A DNA stretch of 64,000 bases from CAKRJP01 sp963634745 (GTDB taxonomy: Bacteria; Bacillota; Clostridia; Lachnospirales; Lachnospiraceae), in the NCBI GenBank assembly GCA_963634745.1, contig CAVHCX010000003.1:74553-138552 (forward strand), read 5' to 3'. Positions within the stretch are counted from its first letter, which is position 1. Each line of letters begins with the position of its first letter. The notes beneath the pieces were generated by a model. That model had not been told where the DNA came from. It made no database searches and saw only the letters and a list, made by a program, of their open reading frames with translations. A program made the translations under genes and the position numbers. This document shows, piece after piece, positions 44,906-53,396 of this stretch.

Positions 44906-45271
44906 ATGAAAACTTGGAAATTAGTTTCCGGTATTATATCTATTATTTTATTTATCTTTGTTACCTTTCAGTCTTGTGCTGCAGGTATCGCCAACACTCT
45001 TGAGGAGTCCGGAGAAGTTTCCGGATCTGCCGGTCTTTTTGTAGCCATCTTAATGTTGGCCGGAGGTATTGTCTCCATCGCCTCCAGAGGGTCCGCGAAG
45101 AACGGCGGAAACATCGCCCTGATCGTTCTCTTTGGCCTGGCTGCCATTCTAGGCTTTGCCGGCCACGGCAGCTACTCAGACCTGATGATCTGGGCCGGAT
45201 GGTGCCTCATCAATGCGGTCTTAGCCTTAATTGCTATCTTTAAGGGTAAGAAAAACACACCTGCGGAATAG
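44906..45271 (+). CDS. Small membrane protein, four helices
   Basis: A 121-residue hydrophobic protein with four predicted membrane helices and short loops; the C-terminus is KGKKNTPAE. It resembles DUF4064-like small membrane proteins that often accompany surface lipoproteins, but no function is known. AGGAGG precedes the ATG. It ends the helix-turn-helix/lipoprotein transcript at the terminator 45288-45339. Confidence 0.75.
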   Translation: MKTWKLVSGIISIILFIFVTFQSCAAGIANTLEESGEVSGSAGLFVAILMLAGGIVSIASRGSAKNGGNIALIVLFGLAAILGFAGHGSYSDLMIWAGWCLINAVLALIAIFKGKKNTPAE

Positions 45272-45287
45272 GTCATTTTTAAATAAC

Positions 45288-45339
45288 AAAAAAGAGCCCG
45301 GATGCTTTTGCAGCTATTGCAAGCATCCGGGCTCTTTTT
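45288..45339. terminator. Bidirectional terminator
   Basis: The 19-20-bp stem (AAAGAGCCCGGATGCTT arm and its complement) is flanked by A and T runs and lies between convergent genes. Confidence 0.95.
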
Positions 45340-45368
45340 AACTTTTTACTAATTTTGTCACTGCCAAA

Positions 45369-45698
45369 TTAATAGGAAGAGATATTCAGACCAGTAATAT
45401 CATCATTATCACAAGCTCCTGAGATACCGTCTTTACTATAATTTAAAGTCACTTTAAACTCTTTTCCGTCCGCATCCACAAAGGACAAGGTATAGTCTCC
45501 ATATTTTTCAATGGTAACCGTTACCCCATCGTCCGTCACCCCACCGGTAATCCCTTCCGGATAATCTACCAGGGTATAGCTTTCGATTCCGTTTAATGTC
45601 ACAAGGAATGTTTTCTCCTTAGAGCATCCCATAAGCATAAAACACGCGGCAAGCATAAGCGCAAACAATACGACTGGTTTTCTGAATCTCTTCTTCAT
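45369..45698 (-). CDS. Small lipoprotein of unknown function
   Basis: A 109-residue lipoprotein: signal peptide with lipobox LMGC (Cys25), then about 85 residues predicted as beta strands (KTFLVTLNGIESYTLVDYPEG ... YTLSFVDADGKEFKVTL). No recognised domain. An AGAGAGGA site precedes the ATG. It is transcribed alone, convergent with the signalling island, and could be a later addition to it. Confidence 0.75.
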   Translation of the reverse strand: MKKRFRKPVVLFALMLAACFMLMGCSKEKTFLVTLNGIESYTLVDYPEGITGGVTDDGVTVTIEKYGDYTLSFVDADGKEFKVTLNYSKDGISGACDNDDITGLNISSY

Positions 45699-45795
45699 AT
45701 TAGCATCCTCTCTTTCATCTCTGGCTTCAACCTTATTCTGGCATTTTATCTATACATAAGATCATACGAAGGAAGTTATGAAAGGGCTAACTTTT

Positions 45796-46338
45796 TTAAT
45801 AATTTTCTTCATGAATTTCAAAATAGCTCTTTGGATGTGCACAAACAGGACAGACTTCCGGTGCCTTGGTTCCTACTACAATGTGTCCGCAGTTACGGCA
45901 CTCCCAAACCTTTACCTCGCTCTTTTCAAATACCTGAGCAGTCTCAATGTTCTTAAGAAGGGCACGATATCTTTCCTCATGATGCTTCTCGATCTGGCCG
46001 ACTGCTCTGAATTTTGCAGCGAGTTCCGGGAATCCTTCTTCCTCAGCGGTCTTTGCAAAGCCTTCATACATATCGGTCCACTCATAGTTTTCTCCCTCAG
46101 CAGCTGCTGCCAGGTTTTCCTTGGTATCGCCGATTCCCGCTAATTCCTTGAACCACATCTTTGCATGTTCCTTCTCATTGTCAGCAGTTTTCAAAAACAA
46201 AGAAGACATCTGCTCATATCCTTCCTTCTTTGCTACAGATGCAAAGTAGGTATACTTATTTCTTGCCTGAGATTCTCCTGCAAATGCTTCCTGTAAGTTT
46301 TTTTCTGTCTGGGTTCCTGCATACTTATTTGTTGCCAT
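45796..46338 (-). CDS. rbr: Rubrerythrin
   Basis: A 180-residue rubrerythrin, a non-haem iron peroxidase that reduces hydrogen peroxide in anaerobes. The N-terminal four-helix bundle carries the diiron ligands in FAGESQARNKYTYFA, ADNEKEHAKMW, and GQIEKHHEERYR; the C-terminal rubredoxin-like domain has the two Cys pairs WECRNCGHIV and CPVCAHPKSYF. AAGGAGG precedes the ATG. It stands alone between a small lipoprotein and a MATE transporter and is expected to respond to oxidative stress, though no PerR box was identified. Confidence 0.96.
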   Translation of the reverse strand: MATNKYAGTQTEKNLQEAFAGESQARNKYTYFASVAKKEGYEQMSSLFLKTADNEKEHAKMWFKELAGIGDTKENLAAAAEGENYEWTDMYEGFAKTAEEEGFPELAAKFRAVGQIEKHHEERYRALLKNIETAQVFEKSEVKVWECRNCGHIVVGTKAPEVCPVCAHPKSYFEIHEENY

Positions 46339-46447
46339 GTTTTCCTCCTTTTGGAACTTCCTTTTAGAGCCTTTTAAGCCTCCAAAAACGGCTCCCTTCT
46401 TTTATTTTCTAGACCTAATTTTAGCCCATATTTTTCTGATTTTCAAG

Positions 46448-47809
46448 CTAATCGGCCTTATAAAAGGGCCCTTGCCTCTTCTCTTTTTTTCGAAGAAAGA
46501 GGTAGCAGGAAAGGCAAAGAAGAAGCTGTACGATGGAGGACATTGGAGTTGCCAAGCCGATTTTAAAAAGCGAAGTTTCCGGCAGCCTGCTCATGAAATA
46601 AGAAACCGGCACTCGAACCCCGAAGGCTCCTATAATCCCCTGGATCATAACAAATTTTGTAAGGCCGATTCCATTATAAAAACCTGTAAAACAGAAGAAA
46701 ATGGCCGTAAACATACAATCGATGGCATAGGCTTTCAGATAATCTGTAGCTGCCGCAATTACCCTAGGATCCGAAGAAAAGATTCCCGCCATATGACTTC
46801 CGCCAAAAAATGTGGCAAAAAACATAAGGACTCCAATGGCCCCGGAAAGCACCATTCCGCCGAACAAGGCCTTCCTGGCCCGGTCCATTTTTCCGGCCCC
46901 ATAATTTTGCGCCACAAAGGCGGACATGGATTGCATAAAGGCGATAGAAATCAACATAATAAAGGCACATACCTTTTCAGCCACCCCTACGCCTGCGCTA
47001 GCATCAACCCCCATAGAATTTACAATGGCAAGAATGATCAAAAAGGACAGGCTTACCAAAAGATCCTGCAGGGCAATGGGGGCTCCAAGCCCTACCATCT
47101 TCTTCAAATACAAGCCATGGATTCTCAAATTTTCTCTTCCTATGGTAAATGGTAATTCTTTTTTTCTTATGAAGCCCCAGGAAACAATCACGCTGACCAC
47201 CTGGGCAAATACCGTCGCTATGGCTGCTCCGCCGGTCCCCATCCCAAGGACTCCGCACAAGAAAAGGTCTCCCACAATATTGCAAACACAGGCGATTCCC
47301 ACGGTCAGAAGGGGAGTCCTTGAATCTCCCAGCCCCCTAAAAATACAGCCGATCAGATTGTAGGCTACAATAACGATCATACCACCGCCACAGATACGAA
47401 CATAGGCTACCGTTTTATCAAATGCACTCTCCGGGGCATGCATAATCTGGCTAATCTGTCCTGCGAAAAGCACCAGTAAGATGCTGGCAATACAGGCAAG
47501 AATTCCAAACATCACAATGGCAGTTCCCACGGTCTTGCCGCCCTCCTGCTTCTTACCGCTTCCGATCTGCTGGCCTAAAAGGATGGTGGTTCCCATGGCA
47601 AAGCTACTAACCAGGTTGGTCAGTGTCGTCATAATTTGGGATCCTGTAGATACCGCGGAGACATCCGCAGAAGTGGCAAACCTTCCCACCACCAAAAGAT
47701 CCACCGCACCGTACATAGCTTGCAAAAACAAGGCAAAGAGCACCGGCCCCGCAAACATAATAAGGGGCTGCATAATTTTCCCCTCTGTAAATGAAATATT
47801 CTCTTTCAT
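46448..47809 (-). CDS. MATE family multidrug/Na+ antiporter
   Basis: A complete 453-residue MATE transporter with 12 helices in two related halves; both halves start with the PLIMFAGPVLFALFLQAMYGAVD and KMVGLGAPIALQDLLVSLSF segments. FRGLGDSRTPLLTVG and AQNYGAGKMDRARKA are family hallmarks. AGGAGA precedes the ATG. Its 5' leader of about 134 bases contains a strong terminator hairpin between promoter and gene, so its expression is probably controlled by transcription attenuation. It is unrelated in position to the truncated MATE gene at 1167. Confidence 0.94.
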   Translation of the reverse strand: MKENISFTEGKIMQPLIMFAGPVLFALFLQAMYGAVDLLVVGRFATSADVSAVSTGSQIMTTLTNLVSSFAMGTTILLGQQIGSGKKQEGGKTVGTAIVMFGILACIASILLVLFAGQISQIMHAPESAFDKTVAYVRICGGGMIVIVAYNLIGCIFRGLGDSRTPLLTVGIACVCNIVGDLFLCGVLGMGTGGAAIATVFAQVVSVIVSWGFIRKKELPFTIGRENLRIHGLYLKKMVGLGAPIALQDLLVSLSFLIILAIVNSMGVDASAGVGVAEKVCAFIMLISIAFMQSMSAFVAQNYGAGKMDRARKALFGGMVLSGAIGVLMFFATFFGGSHMAGIFSSDPRVIAAATDYLKAYAIDCMFTAIFFCFTGFYNGIGLTKFVMIQGIIGAFGVRVPVSYFMSRLPETSLFKIGLATPMSSIVQLLLCLSCYLFLRKKEKRQGPFYKAD

Positions 47810-47839
47810 CTGAATCTCCTCTCTTTTTCGGATGGATGA

Positions 47840-47926
47840 TTAAAAAATTCTATGAAAGAAAAAAGCCGGATAAGAAGCAGATATTTCAATCTGCCATCTT
47901 ATCCGGCTATTGTTTCTTACGAACAA
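47840..47926 (-). other. Possible leader peptide frame in the MATE leader
   Basis: A TTG at 47926 lies five bases after GGAGG (47932-47936 on the plus strand) and opens 28 codons that run through the terminator hairpin. If translated, a stalled ribosome would stop the hairpin from forming. The weak start codon and missing comparative evidence keep this tentative. Confidence 0.3.
47860..47908 (-). terminator. Terminator hairpin in the MATE leader
   Basis: Arms about 47864-47882 and 47889-47908 form a long GC-rich stem (AGCCGGATAAG) ending in TTTTTT on the minus strand. It lies after the leader promoter and before the gene, and so acts as an attenuator. A second hairpin (47909-47927, ATTGTT/AACAAT) sits just upstream and could take part in switching. 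Confidence 0.85.
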
Positions 47927-47949
47927 TTCACCCTCCGATGAACACCGAA

Positions 47950-47978
47950 AGTGTACTAAAAATCCCTATCTTTGTCAA
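47950..47978 (-). promoter_or_regulatory. Promoter of the MATE leader
   Basis: Minus-strand TTGACA (47973-47978) and TACACT (47950-47955) are spaced by 17 bases. Transcription would begin near 47943, giving a leader of about 134 bases. Confidence 0.75.
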
Positions 47979-48022
47979 GCAAGAAAATCTAGGAAATTTA
48001 ATAAAAATTTTGATGAAAAAAT

Positions 48023-49264
48023 TTAATTCATAAAGGCCTCGATATCCTCTGTGGTCCTTGGAATATTTCCGGAGAGATTTTCACATCCATCCTCTGTTAC
48101 TAGGCAGTTGTCCTCCAGACGGAAGCCAATACCCCATTCTTCATGATAAATTCCAACATCAATACAAAATACCATACCAGGTGCGATAATCTCCGGAGTC
48201 TCTACCACATCATGTACATCATAACCGATATGATGTGCTCCCGCATGCCACATATAAGTTCCTATCTCCTCATAAGAAGATAAAACCCCGGCATCCTTTA
48301 GACGCTCATAGTTGTATCTTCGAATGGTGGCATCCACATCTGCCATCTTCATACCCGGGCGGATGATTTCAAACATATGATTGGATGTATCTAAGGCACA
48401 GTCAAATAAGAGCTTTTGTTTTGGACTATAACGTCCGTTACAAGGCCATCCTCTGGAGACGTCGGTAATAAGGTTGTCCCACTGGGCACCCACGTCATTT
48501 AGGATAATATCTCCATCCTTGGCCTGTCCTTCATAACTATAGTAGTGAATACAGAAATTATTCTCTCCTGCAGAAATAATAGAAGGAAATCCCGGTCCCT
48601 TAGGGCCATATTGACCCAAAGCCCTGTCAAACTCTGCCTTATACTGATACTCGTACATGCCGGGTTTTGAAGCCTTCATCATGGCCAAAATTCCGTCTTT
48701 CGTAATATCTTCCGCCTTTCTTAGGGCTTCGATTTCGCAGGGCTGCTTAATAAGACGCAGCTTCCTTATAAGGGCATTTGCATTCCCGATCGAAAGAAAG
48801 GGAACTTGCTTTTGTATATAATCAGAAAATTTCTGAGCCGGGCGATCCAGCTCCTTGCTTCCAATACGGTAGAGGTCCAGGTATACAGACCCATAATTTC
48901 CGCTAAAAGCCAGGGTCCTAAAATCTCCCTCGAAGCGGTCCTTAGAGCGCACATCCTCCACGCCGGACTGGTCTGTGGCTTCATAAGCTTTTACCCGGCG
49001 GCCCGTCCAACGTTCTGCATGAGGATCCGGGGGTAAAATGTAAAGTTGCTCTTTCACCACACCTTCTCCATCTTTGGCCGCCAAAAGTACGGCTTCCTTG
49101 CATTCTAGGCCTGTCAGATATACAAAACTTCGATCTGCAAAGAACGGATAATACTCATCGTTGGTCTTAATAATCTCCTCCCCGGAAAAAAGCACCAAAA
49201 GCGTTCCCTCCGGAAGGGCCTCATAAAGCCTCATACGATTCCCCTTATGAAATTCTGCCTTCAT
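48023..49264 (-). CDS. pepP: Aminopeptidase P family protein (Xaa-Pro aminopeptidase)
   Basis: A metallopeptidase of about 413 residues that removes an N-terminal residue before proline. The N-terminal creatinase-like domain (to about 170) includes RSFVYLTGLECKEAVLLA; the pita-bread catalytic domain has the metal ligands in LNDVGAQWDNLITDVSRGW (two Asp), GAHHIGYDVHDV (His), and the two Glu regions DVGIYHEEWGIGFRLEDN. The ATG at 49264 has AGAGG ten bases upstream; the ATG nine bases earlier is too close to it. It is the last gene after oppF, so peptide uptake and breakdown of proline-containing peptides are linked. Confidence 0.92.
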   Translation of the reverse strand: MKAEFHKGNRMRLYEALPEGTLLVLFSGEEIIKTNDEYYPFFADRSFVYLTGLECKEAVLLAAKDGEGVVKEQLYILPPDPHAERWTGRRVKAYEATDQSGVEDVRSKDRFEGDFRTLAFSGNYGSVYLDLYRIGSKELDRPAQKFSDYIQKQVPFLSIGNANALIRKLRLIKQPCEIEALRKAEDITKDGILAMMKASKPGMYEYQYKAEFDRALGQYGPKGPGFPSIISAGENNFCIHYYSYEGQAKDGDIILNDVGAQWDNLITDVSRGWPCNGRYSPKQKLLFDCALDTSNHMFEIIRPGMKMADVDATIRRYNYERLKDAGVLSSYEEIGTYMWHAGAHHIGYDVHDVVETPEIIAPGMVFCIDVGIYHEEWGIGFRLEDNCLVTEDGCENLSGNIPRTTEDIEAFMN

Positions 49265-49324
49265 AATTTCCATACCTCTTTTCTTCTATCCCTATTCTAA
49301 TTCCACCTAGGATTTCTATTCTAG

Positions 49325-50299
49325 CTAGGCTTCTTTATCCATCAAGTGGCAGGCAACAATATGGCCCGGCTTGATCTCCCTCGCCTTAGGAGTCTCCTTG
49401 TGGCAACGCTCGGTTGCATACTGGCAACGGCTTGCAAAACGGCAGCCTTCCTTCGGATTAATAGGAGAACTGATTTCTCCTTCAATTGGAATACGCTTAT
49501 TTGCCTTTGCCTTTACAGGGTCTGCCTCCGGAACTGCAGAGAGGAGGGCTTTGGTATAAGGATGCATTGGATTTGCATAAAGCTCCTCGGTCTTTGCAGT
49601 CTCCACGACTGTTCCCAAGTACATAACCACCACTCGGTCTGAGATATATTTTACCACACTTAGGTCGTGAGCGATAAATAAATAAGTCAGACCCTTGCTC
49701 TCTTGAAGTTCCTTTAACATATTAATAACCTGGGCCTGAATAGATACGTCCAAGGCGGAAATCGGCTCATCGCAGATAATAAATTCAGGATCTACCGAAA
49801 GGGCTCTTGCGATACCGATTCTCTGTTTCTGACCACCTGAGAACTCATGCGGAAATCTTGACATATGATCATGATTTAGACCTACGGTTGCCAAAAGTTC
49901 CTGAACCTTGCTTTCCGTTTCCTTGGCTGACATTCCACGGTTCTTAAGACCCTCCCCAACGATTTCCTTAACGGTCATTCTGGGATTTAAGGATGCATAA
50001 GGATTTTGGAAGATCATCTGCACCTTGTTGCAAAATTCCTTCTTTCCCTTCTTGTCTAATTTTGAAATGTCCTGTCCATCATAGATGACCTCTCCGGCAG
50101 TCGCATCATAAAGTCTGATCAGACAGCGGCCGGTGGTAGACTTTCCGCAACCGGACTCTCCTACCAGTCCCAGGGTCTCCCCTCTGTAAATATCAAAGCT
50201 AACATGGTCCACAGCCTTCAATGTGGCAGAATGACTGATATGGAAATATTTACATAAGTCCTTTACCTGTACGAGAGGCTTCTCATTTACTTGTCCCAT
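49325..50299 (-). CDS. oppF: Oligopeptide ABC transporter ATPase OppF
   Basis: A 324-residue ATPase subunit. Walker A GESGCGKST, Q-loop QMIFQNPYASLNPRM, signature FSGGQKQRIGIARAL, Walker B FIICDEPISALDVS and the switch His in YLFIAHDLS are all present. The C-terminal Opp-type extension contains the Cys-rich GCRFASRCQYATERCHKE, which binds an iron-sulfur cluster in related proteins. AAAGGAG precedes the ATG. It follows oppD after one base. Confidence 0.95.
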   Translation of the reverse strand: MGQVNEKPLVQVKDLCKYFHISHSATLKAVDHVSFDIYRGETLGLVGESGCGKSTTGRCLIRLYDATAGEVIYDGQDISKLDKKGKKEFCNKVQMIFQNPYASLNPRMTVKEIVGEGLKNRGMSAKETESKVQELLATVGLNHDHMSRFPHEFSGGQKQRIGIARALSVDPEFIICDEPISALDVSIQAQVINMLKELQESKGLTYLFIAHDLSVVKYISDRVVVMYLGTVVETAKTEELYANPMHPYTKALLSAVPEADPVKAKANKRIPIEGEISSPINPKEGCRFASRCQYATERCHKETPKAREIKPGHIVACHLMDKEA

Positions 50300-50300
50300 C

Positions 50301-51332
50301 TTACACCTCTCCTTTCCTTAGTACCTTTTTCTTAAGGCTTGTTTCCGGTGCCATTTCATGCTGCAGCCAGCAGCAGGTCTCATGTTCCTCTGAAACCATA
50401 TAGTGCTCCGGAGGATTCTCCAGGCATACATCCATACAATACTCACATCTTGCTGCAAATGGACATCCCACCGGCGGGGAAAATAAATCCGGAGGTGTTC
50501 CCTCAATCGGCTTTAATTTTTCTCCCTTTTGGGTATCAAGCCGGGCAATAGAATCCATAAGTCCCTTGGTATAAGGGTGGGCGGTTTCATAGAAGAGCTC
50601 ATTGATCGGAGCCTTCTCCACGATCTTACCACCGTACATAACTACGACCCGGTCACAAAGTCTTGCGATTACTCCCAGATCATGGGTGATCATAATAATA
50701 GAAGTTCCGAATTTATCTCGAAGTTCCAGCAAAAGATCCAAAATCTGGGCCTCTATGGTTACATCCAAAGAAGTGGTAGGCTCATCACAGATAATCACGC
50801 TGGGCTGACTTACCAAGGCAATGGCAATCATAATACGCTGCTTCATTCCTCCGGAGAGCTCATGGGGATACTGTTTATAACGCTTCTCCACATCATTGAT
50901 TCCAACAAGCCGCATAATATCAAGGGCTTTTTCTTTCACTTCTTTTTTGGATACATCTTTTCTTCCGCAGAATACTTCCTCAATCTGCGCTCCTACTTTC
51001 ATGGTAGGATTTAGGGAGGTCATAGGATCCTGGAATACGAAGCCAATCTCATTTCCCCTAATCTTGCGGATTTCTTTATTTGACATCTTAAGGACATCCT
51101 GTCCCTTGTATAAAATCTCTCCACCTTCAAAAAATCCCGGTGGTTCCGGATTCAATCTTAAAATACACTGGGCCGTTACACTTTTTCCGCATCCGGATTC
51201 TCCAACGATACCCAAAATCTCGCCTTTGTTTACATCAAAGCTTATATCACGTACAGCCTTTACTTCTCCTCCATAGGTACGGAAGGAATAGACCACATTC
51301 TTTAATTCAAGAATTTTTTCTTTCTCTGACAT
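50301..51332 (-). CDS. oppD: Oligopeptide ABC transporter ATPase OppD
   Basis: A 343-residue ATPase subunit with Walker A GESGCGKS, Q-loop FVFQDPMTSLNP, signature LSGGMKQRIMIA, Walker B VIICDEPTTSLDVT and switch His in MITHDLGV. The Opp-type C-terminal region has GCPFAARCEYCMDVC. AGGAGAG precedes the ATG. It pairs with OppF to power the OppBC channel. Dipeptide (Dpp) specificity is an alternative for the whole system. Confidence 0.95.
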   Translation of the reverse strand: MSEKEKILELKNVVYSFRTYGGEVKAVRDISFDVNKGEILGIVGESGCGKSVTAQCILRLNPEPPGFFEGGEILYKGQDVLKMSNKEIRKIRGNEIGFVFQDPMTSLNPTMKVGAQIEEVFCGRKDVSKKEVKEKALDIMRLVGINDVEKRYKQYPHELSGGMKQRIMIAIALVSQPSVIICDEPTTSLDVTIEAQILDLLLELRDKFGTSIIMITHDLGVIARLCDRVVVMYGGKIVEKAPINELFYETAHPYTKGLMDSIARLDTQKGEKLKPIEGTPPDLFSPPVGCPFAARCEYCMDVCLENPPEHYMVSEEHETCCWLQHEMAPETSLKKKVLRKGEV

Positions 51333-51343
51333 GTTTCTCTCTC

Positions 51344-52276
51344 CTATTCTGTTCCTCGAAGTTTCGGATCTACTGCATCACGAAGTCCATCTCCCAAGAG
51401 ATTGAGGGCCAGCATGGTCGTACAGATAAAGAATGCCGGAAGAACAATCTCATGAGGATAAATTTTCATATACTGAATTCCTTCTTTTGCAAGAACACCC
51501 CAACTACAATTCGGAGGAGCGATACCAAGTCCGATATAGCTTAAGAAGGCTTCCTGGAAAATCGCATTAGGAATTGCCATACAAAGGTTGGTAATCAGCA
51601 TTCCTAAAATATTGGGAATGATATGACGAAGAATAATAACAATGTCTGAAACGCCAAGAACCTTAGCAGCCAGGACAAAATCCTGCTCTTTCAGTCTATA
51701 AACCTCACCACGAACGAAACGACAGGTTCCGATCCATCCAACGATACACATAGCAACGATCAGGCAGGCAACACCTTTTCCTAAGATGATCATAACCAGG
51801 ATGGTAATAATCAGACTTGGAATACCATAGAGGATATCCACAATTCGCATAACGATCATATCTAATTTTCCACCATAGTATCCGCAGAGGCCTCCGATTA
51901 CTGCACCTACACACATATTAATAAATGCAGACAAAAATCCAATGGCCAGAGAAACTCTTGCTCCCATCCAGACACGGACCCACTGATCACGGCCGGTAGC
52001 ATCACAGCCTAACCAGTGTTTTAATGACGGCAGGGCATGAATGGAATCTACATCCATGGCAGAAAATTTATAATGACTTAATACAGGGGCAAAAAGTGCC
52101 AGCAAAACATAGAGTACAATAATACATAAACCGATAAAAGCCGAACGATTCTTCTTCAATCGTCTCCATGCATCCTGCCAGAAAGAAAGTGACGGTCTGC
52201 TGATGGACTCCATACGTTCCGTATTCTTTCCCTTAATCACAAACATATCTTTATTTAATTCAGCCACTTCTCTCAC
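51344..52276 (-). CDS. oppC: Oligopeptide ABC transporter permease OppC
   Basis: A 310-residue permease. A cytoplasmic N-terminus with the OppC-type SFWQDAWRRLKKNRSAFIGL is followed by six membrane helices; the coupling motif region is FVLAAKVLGVSDIVIILRHIIPNI. The GTG at 52276 abuts the oppB stop; a GTG nine bases further in (52267) has the better-spaced AGGTGA and may be the true start. Confidence 0.94.
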   Translation of the reverse strand: MREVAELNKDMFVIKGKNTERMESISRPSLSFWQDAWRRLKKNRSAFIGLCIIVLYVLLALFAPVLSHYKFSAMDVDSIHALPSLKHWLGCDATGRDQWVRVWMGARVSLAIGFLSAFINMCVGAVIGGLCGYYGGKLDMIVMRIVDILYGIPSLIITILVMIILGKGVACLIVAMCIVGWIGTCRFVRGEVYRLKEQDFVLAAKVLGVSDIVIILRHIIPNILGMLITNLCMAIPNAIFQEAFLSYIGLGIAPPNCSWGVLAKEGIQYMKIYPHEIVLPAFFICTTMLALNLLGDGLRDAVDPKLRGTE

Positions 52277-53197
52277 CTACCTTTTACCAATGCGGACACG
52301 TGGATCAGCCACACCGTACAAAATATCTACGATCAAGTTACAAAGTACCAGGAAGAATCCATAGAATACGGTCATTCCAAGGATCATTGCATAGTCATTT
52401 TCATTGACACTGGATACATAATATTTACCCATTCCGGGGATAGCGAAAATAGATTCAATAACGAAGGTTCCTGTTAAAACCGATGCTACGGTAGGTCCTA
52501 AGACTGTCATAACCGGCATAATGGCATTTCGTATCTGATGTCTGCAGGTAATACGCAGCTCAGAAAGTCCCTTCGACCTTGCAGTTTTAATATAATCCTG
52601 GGAAGTAACCTCAAGCATACTAGACCGCATGATCCTGGATACAGAAGCTAGGGTATAAAAAGCCAGGGCCGTAGCCGGAAGAATGGTATATTCAAATCCA
52701 AGGTATTTTGCAATCGGGAACAATCCCCACTTGATTCCAAAGAAATATTGAAGGGTCGCACCCATAATAAAGTCCGGAATACTCGTTCCGATAATTGCAA
52801 TAATTACACAGAAGAAATCCAACTTCTTTCCACGGTTTCTTGCTGCAATAATACCAAGCACCAATCCAATAGAAATTGCCAGTACCAAGGCACGAATACC
52901 AAGGTCTGCTGAGAATGGGAAGGTCTGTCCTATAATATAATTTACCGTCTTATTGGTATACTTCATAGAATATCCGAAATTTCCCTGCAGCAGATTCAAC
53001 AAATAAGTAAAATACTGTTGAATCAGGGGCTTGTCAAATCCATAGTAGGATCTCATATTTGCAGCAACTTCTTTCGTAAGCTTGGCGCTGGTAAATGGAT
53101 CACCGGGCATCAACCTCACGAGAAAGAACACGATGGTAACCAGTGCCCAAAGTGTGAGGATTGCCGCAATCACTCGCTTTACAATATACTTAGCCAT
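52277..53197 (-). CDS. oppB: Oligopeptide ABC transporter permease OppB
   Basis: A 306-residue permease with six membrane helices. The start AKYIVKRVIAAILTLWALVTIVFFLVRLMPGDPF is the OppB/DppB hallmark, and the coupling region is DYIKTARSKGLSELRITCRHQIRNAIMP. AGGAGG precedes the ATG. It follows oppA after 200 bases that hold two hairpins. Confidence 0.95.
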   Translation of the reverse strand: MAKYIVKRVIAAILTLWALVTIVFFLVRLMPGDPFTSAKLTKEVAANMRSYYGFDKPLIQQYFTYLLNLLQGNFGYSMKYTNKTVNYIIGQTFPFSADLGIRALVLAISIGLVLGIIAARNRGKKLDFFCVIIAIIGTSIPDFIMGATLQYFFGIKWGLFPIAKYLGFEYTILPATALAFYTLASVSRIMRSSMLEVTSQDYIKTARSKGLSELRITCRHQIRNAIMPVMTVLGPTVASVLTGTFVIESIFAIPGMGKYYVSSVNENDYAMILGMTVFYGFFLVLCNLIVDILYGVADPRVRIGKR

Positions 53198-53256
53198 CTT
53201 TACCCTCCTAATTTTAAGATTCTCGTATATTTATAACCTCTCATATTTACAAATAG

Positions 53257-53310
53257 AAAAGAGGATTCAGGAAAGGAAGAAAACATTTCCTTCTTCCCTG
53301 AATCATCTTT
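53257..53310 (-). terminator. Second hairpin between oppA and oppB
   Basis: A long near-perfect stem (AAAAGAGGATTCAGG arm with its complement) is followed by a T-rich stretch on the minus strand. With the hairpin at 53327 it probably lets oppA be expressed above oppB-F. Confidence 0.75.
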
Positions 53311-53326
53311 TCCTTTAAATCCTTTA

Positions 53327-53356
53327 CAGAGCCCCGACCAAAAGTTCGGGACTCTG
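53327..53356 (-). terminator. First hairpin after oppA
   Basis: CAGAGCCCCGAC and GTTCGGGACTCTG pair around a 5-base loop. No T-run follows on the minus strand, so it is more likely an RNA-stabilising hairpin at the oppA 3' end than a terminator. Confidence 0.6.
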
Positions 53357-53396
53357 CTTATGGATTATCATTATAGATTATAAAGAATCCTTATCA

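Noticed and set aside
47840..47943. A known riboswitch (guanidine, preQ1, xanthine, yybP-ykoY type) in the MATE leader
   Set aside because: I compared the leader by eye with the consensus features I remember and found none; only a generic hairpin-terminator layout is supported.
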